A DNA stretch of 64,000 nt from positions 930,001 through 994,000 of the forward strand of contig NC_064682.1 in assembly GCF_023278565.1 (NCBI RefSeq), written 5' to 3'. The notes under the pieces were generated by a model that made no database searches, had not been told where the DNA came from, and worked only from the letters and a program-made list of their open reading frames with translations. This document shows, one piece after another, positions 11,419 through 25,682 of this stretch (position 1 is the stretch's first letter; every line of letters begins with the position of its first letter). This DNA is from Colletotrichum lupini (taxonomy: Eukaryota; Ascomycota; Sordariomycetes; Glomerellales; Glomerellaceae). The translations under genes were made by a program, and so were the position numbers.

Positions 11419-14400
11419 TCACATCGGTGTGGGCGTCGGGGCACCTCGGTCTCGGCTCATCCAGCCAAATAGGTCGCCGCGGCCCTGGGTGCTAGTGTTG
11501 CTGGTCTGGGGCTCAATGGGGGTTCGCACAGCCATCTCCCGAGGCTCCAGGAGTAGACTCTTGCGGTAGTAGCTGACTTGAACATTGCCTTGGTCGCTCT
11601 CACGAACACGCACAATCTGCGCCGCCATCCAATCCTGCATCTCGGGGATCTCAGTCAACCGATAAGGAATCTGAAATCGTTGGAGCTCTCCGATAATCTT
11701 GGCAGTGCGGGTGTGCTTGTCGAAGTTGACGACGGTGAGACCACCGCCATTCTCCTCGCAACCATCGCCACCGAGAGTAGGAATTTGCTTGGTCGCAGGG
11801 TTGCCGATGTCAACAAACGTCAAATCCGTCAAGAACATGCCGAGGAATGGCAAGCAAGGAGGGACGTGGTCGTGGAGGCGGGTCCGGAGAACTTTGTTGT
11901 TCTGTGCGGGCTCGACAATGGCCTGCAGCGTGCGAAGCATCTCGCGGCGCTTGACGGAAACAATGTCCCAGGTCTTGCGCAGACGGCTGATTGTACTGCT
12001 GTTCAGACTGCAGATGATGGCCATCAAACCATCGTAGTTGTGGAGTTCCAGGCATTGATGAGCAACCTTGATCCACTGCTTGATGACGGCTGCACGCTTC
12101 TTGACTTCCGAGTGCTGCAAGATTGTCTCTGCGACGAGATTAGACAGGTCAGTAGACAGGGCTGACATAGCCTTGACGTTGGGTGCATCGACGCCGCCCT
12201 TCTTCATCCATTGAGAAGCAAGAAGTTCTTCGGGCATGATGGAGCAGAAGATGTTCATCTGTCTAATGGTGAGCTGGCGAGCGATCTCGAGAGGCTCAAA
12301 GTCCAGGACAGTGGGGTTGCTGCCGCCGTTCTTCCAAGCAAACAGCTGGTGAATTTGGCTTTTGGTCAGGGCCAAGGGTGGATGCGGCGTGTCGGCCGGG
12401 ATGTACTGCGCAATCGAAGTGTTCGTCTTGCCCATGGAAGACACAAGGCGCGGGACAAGGGCAATGTCCTTGGCCACGCGCTGAGCAAGTTCCAGAAGTC
12501 GCCGGCCAGCGGAGGGCAACACTGCACCAAGCTCGTACTCCGCAAAGGGCTCAATGAGGCTAAGGGCTTCGCGGTCAGTCTCGTCGCGCCAGTGCGATTC
12601 GAGCCAACCCTTGAAGGCGTTGTATACACGGAGCCTGACTGGGCCGGCCATGTGGGGTGCCTCAGCTACGTAGTGGAATCGATCGATGAGAGTCTCGGCC
12701 AGCTTGAGCGGGCTACTGAACAAACGGAATGTGAGGTAGAAAGTTGACACAAAGGTAGCGTCGGGAGTAGATTCGTGAGTTGTAAGACGCTCAACGAGGG
12801 CTGGGAGGGAACCGCCCGTGACTTGGCCCTCCTTGTTGAAAATCAGCTCATGAGCGTAAGTCTTCTCGAGCATCTTAGACTCGACATCGTCAACTTCTTC
12901 GTTGATGGCGTTTGCACTTCCAGCGTTGCTAAGCTCTGACATGGAAGGCTTAAGCTTTGGTGCCAAAGAGTGATCGGGCGTGGTCGCGCGTGTAGATGTT
13001 TGAGAGACCAAGCTCCCCTCGGAGTCTCGGCTGAGATAAGTGCTGCTGCTGCCCGCGCTCGAGGCAGCCATACTGTCAACACGGGAGGAATTGTTGTAGT
13101 CGCCATCCTGGTTTTCGATGGGGCTGTATTCATCTCCCGGGAGCAGGGATGTGGACAGTTTGGGGAGAGGTGGCAGAGTCGGCCGCATCGATGATACGGA
13201 AGACACCATGTTCGCAATGTGTTCATTGTTAAGTGAAGACGGTCGGGAATTAGGTGCAGAAGAGTTCTGAGAGGAAGGCCGACGTCGGTGACCGAGAGGT
13301 TCACTACCATCGACGGGTGGTAGTTGAGGCAGTGGCTTGTCGTTGGCGACGAGACTCGGTCGTTGCTGGTGGTGGGGCGTTGGCGGCACAACGGAGTGCA
13401 TGGAGTCAGAACTTCTAGTCGACCCCGCGACACTGGTCGCCTCGGTGGTTGTTGTTTCTGCAACGGACGGTGCGATTGATGGCCTCCGGTATTGCGGCTC
13501 AAGGGCAACGTCGAGAACGCTGAGATCGATGCCCAGCTCGCCGGCCTCAAATTCGCATTCGAAGTCGCCAACACGCTCAATCGCCCACTTGGTCTTGGCT
13601 ACACACTCACCAGCAGCCTTCACGCAGCCTGTTGCTGCCATCAACAACAAACTGTTGTCCTGTGGCATGATAACATCGGCATCCTGGAACACCGCGTGAC
13701 GGATGATCTGACCTGCCGCTGTTACCAACTCCCGGATGCGCTCAAACATCATATCCCTCGCTCTAACCAGCATATCAGAGCTGGTGCTCTGACCACACAC
13801 GATGTCCACAACGGCCAGCAACTCCCCACCAGACGTCGCCGAAAGTTTGATGGCGAAGGCCAACTCCGGCCGAGACTGGGACTGCAAGTGCAGACGGCCG
13901 ATGAAGGAGCCCAGGTGGGACAAGAAAGTATCGTGGCTCTTGTTGAGGCGTTCCGAGACAAGGTGATGCGGTCTTGACAGGGGCGAAGGGCCAGCCAATG
14001 AGACGCGATGTGAGATGCTGGATGACAGCCGTTTGACATTTTGAGACATGCGGTGCGAGTTGGGACTAGCGGGGGACTGGAGGGTCGAAAGCCGCCTGCT
14101 ATTCGGTGCGTTCGACGTTTGTGCCGCATCGCCTGTTTGTGAGTGCGTACCCCTGGTGGGTGTTCCGTTCGTCGGTCCTCGGGAAGCTGCATTATGAGTT
14201 GCATCGAACTTGATTTGATCTGCAGGTGGCGTCGGTGGGATGTAGGATTCTTCAATGACGGTAGCCATGACAGTCACTGCGGGGGCGCGTTGCCTACGAT
14301 CATCCTCAAGGATGTCGAAAAATCTCACACCCTTGGTCACGATCTTGAAAGCCTTCAGGATCATTTCGTCAATGATATCATTGACATCTTCTGTCGGCTG

Positions 14401-15143
14401 GGCGATGCCCTTTTGGGCCTCTTGCAAACGCTTTGCCGTCTTAACCAAGGCCGACAACTCGGAAAGTAAGGTCTTGCGTGCGCGCCGCAGACTTTCGTTG
14501 CGGGTTATGATGGCCGACTCCCTCGTCAAGCAGTGCGTGCGTTCCTTTTTGATAATGTGAGTAAAACAGCAACAGGAGGGGACGTGACACAGAGTCAGAA
14601 GCTTACCAACAGATAGCGTACTCCCGCGATGATACCCTTCATGAATTCTTGATTGCCGAAAATCTCGCTGTCGTTTACTGATGTGCTTCGCAAAAGGTCC
14701 CAGAAGTTGAGCAATGCTTTCAAAAGATTTCTCATCTCTTCCGGGTCATATGCCTCGCAGTAGTTGGTTGGAAGCCATCCCCTTGCGCCTGATACCAGCA
14801 GGGTTCCATCAGCCCATCCATTGGTGTGAATTGAGTGCACCAAAATAACATCTCCCTCGTTCAATGGAAGAGTAACGCTCGAGTCGGTCATGGCATAGCT
14901 TGGATGGAAAGGATAAAAGGCTCGCAGGAAGTTGTGAAAGACCGGTGGTGGCAGCTGGTCGGCCGCCAGGTCTTCCTGCGAGCCATTGGGTGTTGCGGGC
15001 GGCGTCATGTGTGATGCTGTGTACGACTTGGAACTGTAGTGGTCTTGTTTCGAGGACAGAGCATCGCAGGATCTGGATTTGTGAAGCTTGAGAGGGGCCA
15101 CTTGGAGGCTGGCACGCATGGAATGGTCGCTCAGCATTACCAT
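11419..15143 (-). CDS. CDC25: Cdc25-type Ras guanine-nucleotide exchange factor with SH3 domain
   Basis: Two exons, complement of 11419-14544 and 14607-15143, with a 62-bp intron (donor GTAAGC, acceptor AAAAAG); 1,220 aa. The ATG at 15143 is in GCAGCCATGGTA; longer open reading upstream uses no ATG. Domains: SH3 at about residues 73-132 (FYPFHPSYAM...LPLNEGDVI...GARGWLPTNYCE); a long serine/proline-rich middle; RasGEF_N at about 730-870 (starting near TYAHELIFN); catalytic Cdc25 domain at about 925-1160 (PLEIARQLT, NFDKHTRTAKII, QIPYRL). Family members catalyse GDP release from Ras at the plasma membrane. In fungi they feed cAMP-PKA and morphogenesis signalling. The domain order SH3-RasGEF_N-RasGEF matches yeast Cdc25 and related fungal proteins. 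The AAG acceptor is slightly unusual but preserves the frame and gives VRYLL-ERTHCLTRES. Confidence 0.92.
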
Positions 15144-18100
15144 GGCTGCTGCTGGTAGATCTCGTAGAAAAGCATGGGCAACAGTCGTGTAAGCGATGTG
15201 CGCGCGGTTAATAGTCGTTGGGTTTCGAGGCCGCCTCCACAGTCGGGTCCAGGTCCGATAATGCAGTCGTAAAGTCAGGTCCAACCTATCCCTCGAGTAC
15301 GGTATCGTCCTGCTGCGCCTTTGCTGTGGCCTCGTGCGGGTATCGGATAGGTCAATGGGTGCCGGTGCTTCGTCCACGCAAAGGTCCAGTCGATTCGATC
15401 CAAGAGATATGCGCCTCTGGCGTTGTGTGTGTGTGTCCTTCCCTGAAGAGCAGTCGCGAGTCGCAAGTCCCTACTTCGAGTGGGTTGATGTTGTTATTGT
15501 TGTTGCGGTCAGGTGTCGAGATCGAGCTGTCAAGCTGATGTTGACAGTCAGTTGACGGCGGAAGAAGTGAACAGAGGAACAGCCCGCTTGGCCTGTGTGC
15601 AAGGTGGTTTTGATGGGAAGACGTAGAAGTTATGGAATGTAGGGAGGAGATGACGGGCATTGATGTGGGAGGGGAATAGGCATAGCAGGAATGTCATAGC
15701 CCTGGGACAGACGTGTTGGAGGGATCCTTGCCCAATGCTAATGGTGGATAGTTGCATACCAGGACCAGGGCTTGACTCAAGGTTTCGGGAGCCCAAGAAG
15801 AGGCCCTCCCATGTGAGTGCCCAAAGCGAGCGGACGATCACGTAGTAGGGAAGAGTGGAGGGTGGACTTCTGGAGGGGGGTGACCAGCTAGGCCAAGCGT
15901 CCGGGAACTTTGGAGGGTGTGTGGATGAAAGATGGAGGGATGGGCCTCTGTTGGATCATGGATGGATGGGCAAATGTGTGGATGAATGTACCGTGCCACA
16001 CCACATTGTTCCCCTGCCCGGTACGGATAGCGTGGCGTACGTACCTTTTTGCCTTTGCTCGACGAACGGGGTTCTCTTGGTTTTATTTTTTTTCTGATTT
16101 TTCTTTTGGCCAGTTTGTCGACGTTGAAGATCAGTTGGGGCCGCCCGCAAGACTAAGAGAGTAGTGCGCTGCTCGAGGACTGGCTGGGCTTGCGACGGAG
16201 GCAAGCTTGGTCTATCGTGCGTCAGTCTGGCGTCTTTTGTCTCCCGAGGGACGGCAACACGCGACCCTTGAGAGGAACAAAGAAAGAGCTCGAAAGCCCT
16301 AGCTACCCGTTTCGCGCGTTCGTGGTGCGGATGGGATGGATGAGCAACAGGCGAGGAAAGCAGTGAGTGGCATGAATTGGATCGGATACATAGGCAACGG
16401 CGTTACGGAGTACGAAAGAGGAGAGCTGCTCCGTTCATAGTGAAGAGGGACGGCATGAGCAGAGGCATGTCACCGCCGTATTGGCCTTCCCTTGGACCAC
16501 CCGGTTCGCTCAGGTGTGTGGACGGAGCATGTATGCAGGAAGCTGGTGAAGTGCCAGCGCCAGGGGGAGGAGGACGGGGGAAAGAGAGAATGCGCAGAAG
16601 AATGAGAGAAGGCGCGAGGAATGCAATAGTTGTGATGTTCTGCTCGTACCTTATGCATGTGCATATGCAGTGAAGCTCGAGCGAATGTGACGCTGAGTCG
16701 TCCTTGGGGGTGTACCGTGTGACAAGCCGACAGGCAAGACAGACAAGATGCCGGCCGAGGCGCCGCGGACGCAGGATGCAAGACGCAGGTTCCGTCCCGT
16801 ATCCCATCCACCCCTTGACCAAGGTACAGTAGCTCCTAGACTCGGCCCTCGCCCAGTTTTGCACCGTATGATCGGAGCCAAAGACACCCTAGGAGTCGGC
16901 AATGCAGCAACGCGGCGAAGTGAGCTGTAGAGTGTAGACAATAGCTAGCTGGATCGGTCCAACACTCCAAAAGGACAGGCAGAACGACATCGACAGGTTC
17001 TCTAATGGCAATCTGAAGACACAAAACGAAGAGTAAGAGTGTTGAGACTACCTAGTGCAATGTTCCTTGGTGAAAACTGCGCAGGGCCGGCGAATGTTGC
17101 ATCTTCAACGAGCTCTCTGCATCTTGGACAGCCCTCGGACGGTGCTGTGACCCCTGAGGTTTGGAGGGAGGCGCAAAAGTCGAGCGCACTGATGCCATGA
17201 TATAATGAGGGGAAATGGCCAGCGGCCGACTGGAGGTGCCGTGCGCGCGGCTGTCTTTGATTGCCTGCCGCCGGCCATGGGTGAATAGCCAGACCATTGC
17301 AACAGATTTGACGCGACGAGAGCCAGACGAGGTCAGATACTCGAGGCCACAATTTGGCAAGGCGGAGCGCGAGGGGAGGGAGGCGCCGTGGTGAAGTCTT
17401 GGGCTATGGCGATGCGCTCGGATTGCTGGTTTACAGCATCAGACGACAGGTGCCGCCGGGAGAAGACAATCTCGATACGTTGTTCATCAAGCCGAGCCAT
17501 GGAATTATTCGGAAGACATACCAGCCCATGAGCAGGTAAATGCCAGCAACGCTCTTGCATTGCTTCTCGAAAGGCCGCGGCAAATTGCTGTTGTCGACAA
17601 GTATCGCAAGTTCGCAACCACGAACCACGGCATCTCCTGCCGCTTCTTAGGTCGCATTTGTTTCTCCTTCTTGGGCATAGACAGCAACTTCCTTCCAAAG
17701 CTCAGGTCTGTCTCTCTCCCTCTCTCTTGACTCTTGACTCTTTCTCACGGACTGCGCCACCAAAGTGCGAGGCGCAAAGGAGAACACCACCATGATTCCG
17801 AATGGGAGGAAACCACATCCATCCCCAAGTCTTTCCCCCTTATGACTTCGCCCTTCCGTTGTAATCCACGATTGCTTCCAAATTTGCGTCGACGCTCCAA
17901 TCCGATGCTATCTTCCACCTCCCAACTCCACCTCTTTCCGTGTTGCGTTGCTTGCCCACATGTATTCCGGAGGCGGAGTAAGGTGAGCCCAGTACTTTGC
18001 TGGTTGCTTCGTCAGCTAGAAAGTGTGATTCGTACACTTGCTGCGTCAGTGGCCTGGGTTTGCGTGAGAGCAAACCCCTTGCTCGCAGCGGCCTGGTCCC

Positions 18101-21100
18101 AGCGGTCCCTCCCAACCTAACGGCTTGCCCCTTGCCCTTGTCCGACGTTTTCCCTCCTCATCTTCTTTTCTTTTTCTTCCCGCCCAGCTCCCTCCGTCCC
18201 CCTCCCCCGGTATTGAGACCCTCACACATACACACGACACGCCCTTGGGCGTGCTCTGTGGGCCAACTGGCCTACGTAGTAGTTGACAAAAACCAATTGC
18301 ACCAACATGTGTGTACCTGGACCGGGTGGCCTGGGAGCTAGGTCCATCGACAGGGGGGGCTTCTTAGTGAACGACGGGGTCTCTCCCGGGCCTTAGTCTA
18401 GGGCTAGGGAGGAAGCCATTCCTGGCTTGCATCCATTCCCTCTTCCCTCATCTGAGAGGAAGTGTGACGCCGAGTTGTCGACGAAGAAGCGTGATGGTAA
18501 AATAAAAGTGAATGACCAGGGGCAAGCCGTCGACCGTCTGGAGAATTTTTTCACTGCTGTATCAGTGCTGAAGGCTGCCATTATTCCATCGTCCTGATTC
18601 CGATCATTTCGTCAGACTCACGGGCGCTTGTTTGGGACGCCAAAACCTGAACTGCAGCCCCGAACAGAGCTTGTGGCGTTGCCTCCTTCTCCTACTCGTT
18701 TCCCTTGCTGTTTGCTGCCTGCAGGGCAGGTTCCGCTTGCCAGGGAGAATACGACGAACGACACATTGACTCAGCTCAGGGCAAAGTTGGCAAGGAAGTT
18801 GACGTGTGTTGCGCAGCCTACGATGCAGACGAGACGAGTCAACCGACAGAGCTCCTCTCTGCCGGGGACAAGGACCGCAGTGCCCTCTTCTCTTCTCGAA
18901 TATCTTGGTCTCGAGTCTCGTGAGTTGCGGTCTCGGCCCTTGTGCCCTGCACTTCGTCATCATGCCCTCCCCCAGCTTGCTGGGTCCAACGCTTCCAGTC
19001 TCCAGTCTGTTTGCGGGCTAGCTCATGGCAGTGGATGCTCATGGTCTCGGGAGCAACATCGTTGGTGATAGTATGCCCTTGTGAAAAGCTTTCGACCACA
19101 AGTGCTGGGCTAATAATCTCTGCCATGTCCGGTTGACGGGTGATCTGATGAGCGGCTCCCACACGAGGCTCGATCGTGCTCGCTTGCATTGGACTCCCTT
19201 GTCATGCCTTTCCGTCTCGCCTCTTGCGTAGGGTCGTAGACCCAGTAAACACTGCCAATAGCACCAGCCACTGTTTGTCCTATCTAGAGATGGGTCGCGT
19301 CACCGAGAGACGATTCGCCGGTCTACCGTCTGCCCCCGAGTCGAGGCACATTTTGACTTGTGCCACACCACCGGTCTTGCGCTGGATCCCGGGCTTTGGC
19401 CGTCTGAAATCCGGCTTGTTGCCGAGCGTGGATGTCAACCTACCCATGGAACAGCCGCTATGAGTGTGGTTGATCAACCGTCGTTCAACGATTTTGTACG
19501 GACACCAGACATGTTCCGGCTATTTTGGACACTGCTCATCACCGGCCGGCGAGCAGACGAGAAGTACACCAATCCATGTGATGTGCCCTGTAGGCCGCGA
19601 CCTACCGGAACCTCGCATTCTCTTCTTTTTGTGAAGCTGGGGATTGTGCCATGATGCTCGTAAAGGGATGCGGAGCATTAAAAGAGCGTGGATGTGCTAC
19701 AGCGTTCCCATCTATCCAGTCAATATTCGGGCCCGGGGGCCCTTTTTCGGCCGCGATGCTCCATTCAAATCGGGGAAAGCCCACTGAATTAGAGGTTCTG
19801 TCTGTTCCGTCGCTCTTTGCAGCCAGCTGTCTTCAATGCTAATTATTAGTAATAACCGACTCGCCCAAAAGATAGCCAGCGGAGACACGACAGGTCGCGC
19901 CGGCATGCTATAGACGCCCGCTTAACATGGCAAGGTTGGTGGACTTTTGGTTGCTTGTCTTGGCCCAGCAACCGAACCGTAATAACTGGGCGCATATTTG
20001 TGCGAGTCAAATCATGCAAATATGTGAGGATTTCTTGTTGTTGGTGGCGCACGGCTATGGCCATATTTTGCTTTCTCCCGACTCTACATTGCTTCTCGTA
20101 CATTGATTGATGTCTTCGTTGACGCTTGGTCTTGGTCCCTCATCAGCCGTACCACAGGGCGAGCTTGCGTAAAGCTAAGAGCGCAGGGCAGCTCTAGCTG
20201 CGATTTGTGTCTCTCGGGGTATCATTGTCAGCTTGTTCTGGCGACCACTTCTTCGTTGCGCTGCCGGCTTCGAGACTGTATGCTTCCGTGGCTGTAAGCT
20301 TCCCTCGGCTGGTAAATCTTCTTCGCTGTCCAGAACTGGACAATGCCGAAATTGTGTGTACATTTTCCGTTGCGACCAAAGGATGCCAGTCTAAATTGCT
20401 TCCGCCCGAACGGCTATTGTTTGAAGCGCGTTCTCAACCGCAAAGAGAATTTGATGATCATGGATCAACAATCAAACGCAGATGCTGCTGAGTCGCTGGC
20501 GTGGGCTGCCCACAAGCCGCCAGCCATAGATGTGGCCTCATCTAAGACTGTTTCTCGGCTCTAGTGCAAGTGGCTCATTCCGGCTATGAGGCTGTCCTGT
20601 GCTCATCAGGACAGAGGAGCCAGAGACAGTCCTGGCCAGATGTCTTTGAGTATCATACCACCTGGACCATGCTGAGCCGCCGGGCAAATTTGGCTTGCGG
20701 AAGCCAGTGAAGCGAGTGTGTGCTCTTCGCTCAGGGAAGGACATCAAATCATCGTAGAGGCCTTACAGGAAAATAAGCCGCTCCGCCGGTATCGGGTACC
20801 GATCAGCATCAAATGGCGGGAGGTTTCTGCAGAGGCATAGGTATGCGGCTGATAATGGTGGAAGTATGTACCCGGCAGCATGCACGGCGCAATGCGAGGT
20901 CGGTGATATGTGTGATGAGCGACATGAATAGAAGCGGGATATGCGTCTATCTGCAATTTTTGCCAGGTCATGGTGTTCCCGTGTTGTTTCTTTGGCGCCT
21001 TTGCAGAAGAAGGACTGGCTGGTAATGTTCGGCTGTGATGTTACATGCGCCAGGGTGCAAGTCTGGTTCAGGGCGACGCTTCACGGCCCAATCTTCCATT

Positions 21101-24100
21101 CGACGCCGGGCAATGGTACGGCAAATTTGTATGTCTGCCACAATGCCACTCTCGCGGTGGCAAAGATTGGCTTGACGGATTGCTTATTTAGGTGTTGATG
21201 TCGTATTCGAAGTGGTGGCCGAAGCCTTCTTTGCTTATTCTATGATATGTCACTTCATCCCGAGCCGCCCACCGTTGCGCGCCTCATCTCCGACATGCTG
21301 CACGATGCGGCGCGTGGTCGGGCATAAATCCTGCGGTCTTTCCAATAGCGGGAGGCAATCGTCAGGCGAGCATCGGATTCTCTCGAAGAGGTGGAAGAAA
21401 GCAAATGAAGAGTCAATGGCCGCAAATGGCTGTGGCTGTGGGATTTTCCGTGGTAATGAGTTTACGAGATGTGAGACTTTGGGGCGAAGGAGGAAGAATC
21501 AAAGGTTGACGATTTGATGATGTTGGTGGTTACGTGCCTCACGGACGTTCTTTTGGAAATCAAAAGAAAAAGCCCAAGGCAATTGCGCCCGGCATGGACG
21601 TGTTCCTGCCTTATTCCAAACCGGCAGGTAATTAGGTAGTAGATGATATTCGCACCTTCCTTGAAGCCCCTGCATGCCCAGTACTGTTTTTTTTCGAGGT
21701 GCATACCTTCCGCTCTGCCCTGACGTGTGCTTACGTAGTACAGCCGCTGAAATGCAATTGTTCAGCGGGAGTGCCGCTGTAGCAGACGCTGAGCAAGTTA
21801 TTGATTATGTAATTCATGCTTTTCAAGTCTTCCACACCTTTGGCAAAATGCACCCGATTCTATCCTTCACGAACTTGAAGTCCAACCTCTGTACAACTCT
21901 GGCTGACCTACGACGAACGACTCCATCCATATCTATATGGTGAACGCAGCAATATCTCGTATTATGCCCAGAGGTGGAATCATCGCCCTCAGGGGTTCTT
22001 CTTCGCCAAGATCGGATATCCCGTCGTCACTCGCTAGTCTTCACCGGCTTCTTGTATGCTGTGGCTTGGCAACCCTCACTTCCAACCCCATCCCACCCGT
22101 CACATATCCCCAATTCAATTTTCAAGCTGTGGAGTACAGCTTGTCACCAACAAGCTAATACTGCGATCCTTCGCCCCGTATTTCACCCGACGTCACCGGG
22201 TGCCTGAACTGGCGGAGCGGCTACCATCCGAAGCCCTGGTCGTCTGAAGTTGCAACGGACAAGAGGCGAGACCCGGCTGCCGCACAAGGGGAACGAGAAT
22301 GAATCCAGGACCTCATACTCCAGAGCCCAGACAGGGTATCTCGTCAATCTTGCTGGCCGACCCGTTGGACAACGGTTTACGGAGTATCATCCAGTTGGTT
22401 CCAGCTTCCAGCCTTTGACCCCTTCCCCCCGTTGCCCATCACTGCCATCCGGATCCCCGTCCTTGGCCTCCTCTTGGCCCTGTAAGCTTGGGTCATTGCT
22501 TGACCATTTTCAGACACCAGACGCAAGCCAGGCACGCAGTAGGACACACTAGAAGTCGGGAGCTTCGAGCACCTTTCCCGGCCGAGTCCTTCACCAAGGC
22601 AAGCGAGGCTGCCAGCAACCTCCGGCATCGACTTCCTAGCGTGCTCATTGTAGTCCGGTGATACCGCTACTGCACCTTTTTCCGTATAGCACCTGCAGCT
22701 CCAAACCCTTTACAGATCACAACTTCGTACAGCCTGGGCGGCGGCCGGATGTGCCAATGCTGCTCCTCAATTCAGTTCTCGTCACCTCGCTGCGGGTCTC
22801 GCTGCCGGGGTATACACCTTTTGGGAAGATAGCAAACTCGAACTGAACATGGCCCCTGTCTGCAAGCCTCGCTATAGGCACGTGCGGTCCACCCACCAAG
22901 ACGGAAGGCATCGTGCAGAGATGCCGGTGCCAGGCCTTGATCCCGCCCCGGCTTGGAGCACTGCATCGAACTCTCGCGAACTCTCCCCCGTCAACGCTAG
23001 ACGCTAGACAAGCTATTGCCAACCTTGGTGCCACCTCTTGCTTGATCGACTGATCCCGTATCAACAGGTCTTCTCAATAGGCGAATGCAAGCATCTCAAC
23101 GCCTCGGTCGATTGAGACGTATAGAGGGTTTATAACAGCATAGAGAAATAGAACCCAGGCTCTTCGCGGTAGAATAATCTTGACCACGAGGTGAAGAGCC
23201 CATGGACGGATGTCTTTGACCGGAATTCACCGGGCATCTTCAAGGGTCCCTCATTTCCAAAGGTGCAGCGGTGACCAGGGAGCTTCAACCATCTTGACCG
23301 GCGCGCCGGATCTTCCAACTGTAACCGGGTACGGTTACAAAGATATCATGCCCTCATTTGCTCATCCTTGACCGGCAGCAAATTTCTGCCCTTGGCCGAC
23401 CTGAATGACCCGCAACTTGACCCGCTCACTTACAACCGAAGAAATCTCATCAGTGTTGGCCTGTTGAGTTGTAAACACCAGCTTTCTTGAAGAGCCACGT
23501 CAAATAACGGGTTTCCAGGCTCTTTGCAGAATTATCACTCAAGACTCTGTGGCGTAGAGGGAAGAGTTTATCTTTGCATGTTGAGTAGGGTCTAATTATC
23601 TCTAGCTTCTCCATACATGAGAACGCGTGGCATGTCCATTCTTCCAAGAGCGTGAGGTGAGCATGAAGTGCTTGTGCTGATGGTATGGAAATGGGTACTT
23701 GAATGACATTGACTGAAGTAGTAGATTCATCACACTCCAACAAACGAGCTTCATTTCTTTCATTTCTATCCAGACCGATAGTAATACCGACGACCCACGC
23801 CTTTTGACTGCTTCTCGTCAAACTACCCACCATGGTCAGGCTAACGCAAGGGGAGGAGGATTCCGACTCGCAGTCTGCAGCACCTATGCACATCCAGGGG
23901 TTCCCAGGCCTGGGCTTGGGCCAGATCAAACTCTCAGAGCCCAGGCCCCCTGGTCAGTGCAGCACTCAACCTGCTTGTTTTCGATTGGTTTACAGCTGTG
24001 CCGCTCTTTGAAGAGTTCTGATGAGAGGTTGTTGTCTCATTACGCATTCTAAAGGCAATCTGGGGAATGAAGGAGTCTCAATAAACGGTCACGACTCATT

Positions 24101-25003
24101 GCTTTGCATTTTCAAGCATGTATCCGCTCCATGGGGCGCTGGGGAGTCCGCTACGCAAGTTCGCTTCGTGAGGCATCGAGCAGGTTCGACTCATCGTTGG
24201 CCGCGAGCTTTCCAATTTTCGCCAGTGTCCGAAGGCTAGAGTGGTTGCATAAGGTCGATTGTTTGAGTTCGCCTTCAAGCAGTCTCATCACATGAGAATC
24301 TAGTTGGAAGTGATGCAGTGCGCTCGAGCTGCCACTCTCTAACGAGACTTCCTCTTGATGGACCCATATGGCTCAACAACCTCGCCTCGTGTTGATCAGC
24401 AAGTGTTCGGCGGCGTTTTAGGTCTAGCAAACATCACGTCAGACCATGTCGATCGGCCTCGGTCAACTCGGGCAACTTTGGTGGCCAGAGTGCGGTATGC
24501 AGATTACAAGTCCTTCGTCTATGAGTAGATCGGTAGCAAGCTCCGTTCCTGCAAGAAGCTCACCTACTCATCCCAGGAGCCCGGAGGAGGTTCCTGTAAC
24601 GGCTAAGGTGTACTCAATTATCACTTGCATTTACGACGACAATCCAACAGGAAGCAAACATTTCGCCCAGAATGGAATATGCTCCACATCATGATCACCA
24701 CCAACAAGCCCATAGTACTCCGTAGTACTGGGTGTAGCCAGCGAAATCCGAGCCTCTCCAGTAGCATCCGGGACCCTCGGCTTTCCTAACTACACCGGTT
24801 CCTGGCTCCTGGGTCCGATTTTGCCTCGCCATGGAGTTTGGACTGCTTAAATGCATGCTAAACATGCAGCAAGGCACGGCGATGGGCATCCCGGCTTCCG
24901 GCCATGATTGCAGATGTTACAGCACCGACTTGGGGTTTCTGGGGTGTCATGAGTTGTCTTGGCTCATCTAGGGATTGCCGCTCGTTGCGTCGCTCCCAGC
25001 TCG
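15144..25003. other. Long gene-poor region upstream of the Ras exchange factor
   Basis: Nearly 10 kb in which I find no gene that can be supported. The first 1-3 kb probably includes the leader and promoter of the Ras exchange factor, and pyrimidine-rich stretches occur (for example 17700-17745 and 18125-18215). Open frames are short, occur equally on both strands and lack domains or signal peptides with convincing continuation. Base composition is normal rather than RIP-like. TACGGAGTA motifs occur at 16404, 22378 and 24716. The region could hold decayed genes or non-coding transcripts, which sequence inspection alone cannot show. Confidence 0.5.
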
Positions 25004-25199
25004 TTCGTCATGGGCGAGGATATCCTGCCAGCAGCTCCCGCTATTCTGCCCCCAGGTGTGGCTGCGGCCGCCACACGACCGCCGGTCTCGGGCACACACG
25101 TAAGCTGGGCTCTGCGTAGTCAGCATTCGAATAGGCTGGGCCAATCAGAGGCCGGCAATTGACTTGAATTATTTTGGTAAAAAGTACGGCAATCGACGC

Positions 25200-25288
25200 G
25201 TTAGCCCAAGTCGACGTATTGGCCCAAGTCGACGAATTAGCCCAAGTCGACGAATTAGCCCAAGTCGACGAATTGGCCCAAGTCGACG
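25200..25288. repeat. 18-bp minisatellite, about five copies
   Basis: Five near-identical units of GAATTAGCCCAAGTCGAC, with A/G and A/T variants at two positions; the first unit is slightly truncated. It lies inside the hAT-like element. Immediately after it come two copies of AATTGGCCT (25298-25316) and three of CCCAGCTG (25321-25344), so the block is a mosaic of short tandem arrays. Confidence 0.9.
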
Positions 25289-25662
25289 ATTCCGTCGAAT
25301 TGGCCTAATTGGCCTAATTGCCCAGCTGCCCAGCTGCCCAGCTGCCCAATTGACTCGCTCGAAAGGCTGGAACGAGGTCGAGGATTTGCGACGCTTATTC
25401 GGGTGGGTTAACTCTGCGAGGCGTTGCTGCTTTTGATCGCGACTGCCGTCTCGTGGGCAGCCTCGTTAAGTGCTGCTCTGGCCTCGGATAGGGTAGCGCT
25501 GGCCGTAAAGTGGGCAGTCGTACTCCACGTAGTCGTATTAGTAGACGAAGGGATCGTCAACTTCGCGATTATTCTCTTCTTGCGGCATATTAACGTTGGG
25601 AATAGCTTCAATTGGCAGCAGCGGCAGCGGCAGCGACGGCGAGGTCGACGAAGTGGTGGTTG

Positions 25663-25682
25663 TAGGTAGGTAGGTAGGTAGG
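25663..25682. repeat. (TAGG)5 microsatellite
   Basis: Five TAGG units followed by GTGGGTGGG, near the right terminal inverted repeat of the hAT-like element. Confidence 0.9.

Noticed and set aside
10806..11444. 212-codon minus-strand open frame with a hydrophobic internal segment
   Set aside because: It overlaps the 3' end of the Ras exchange factor on the same strand in another frame, has no family resemblance and most likely lies in its 3' untranslated region.
25200..25288. Regularly spaced repeat resembling a CRISPR array
   Set aside because: The units are directly adjacent with no unique spacers, in a eukaryotic genome; it is a minisatellite.
25164..25436. Plus-strand open frame with SRRIGPSRRISP repeats
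   Set aside because: It is simply the translation of the 18-bp minisatellite inside the hAT-like element.
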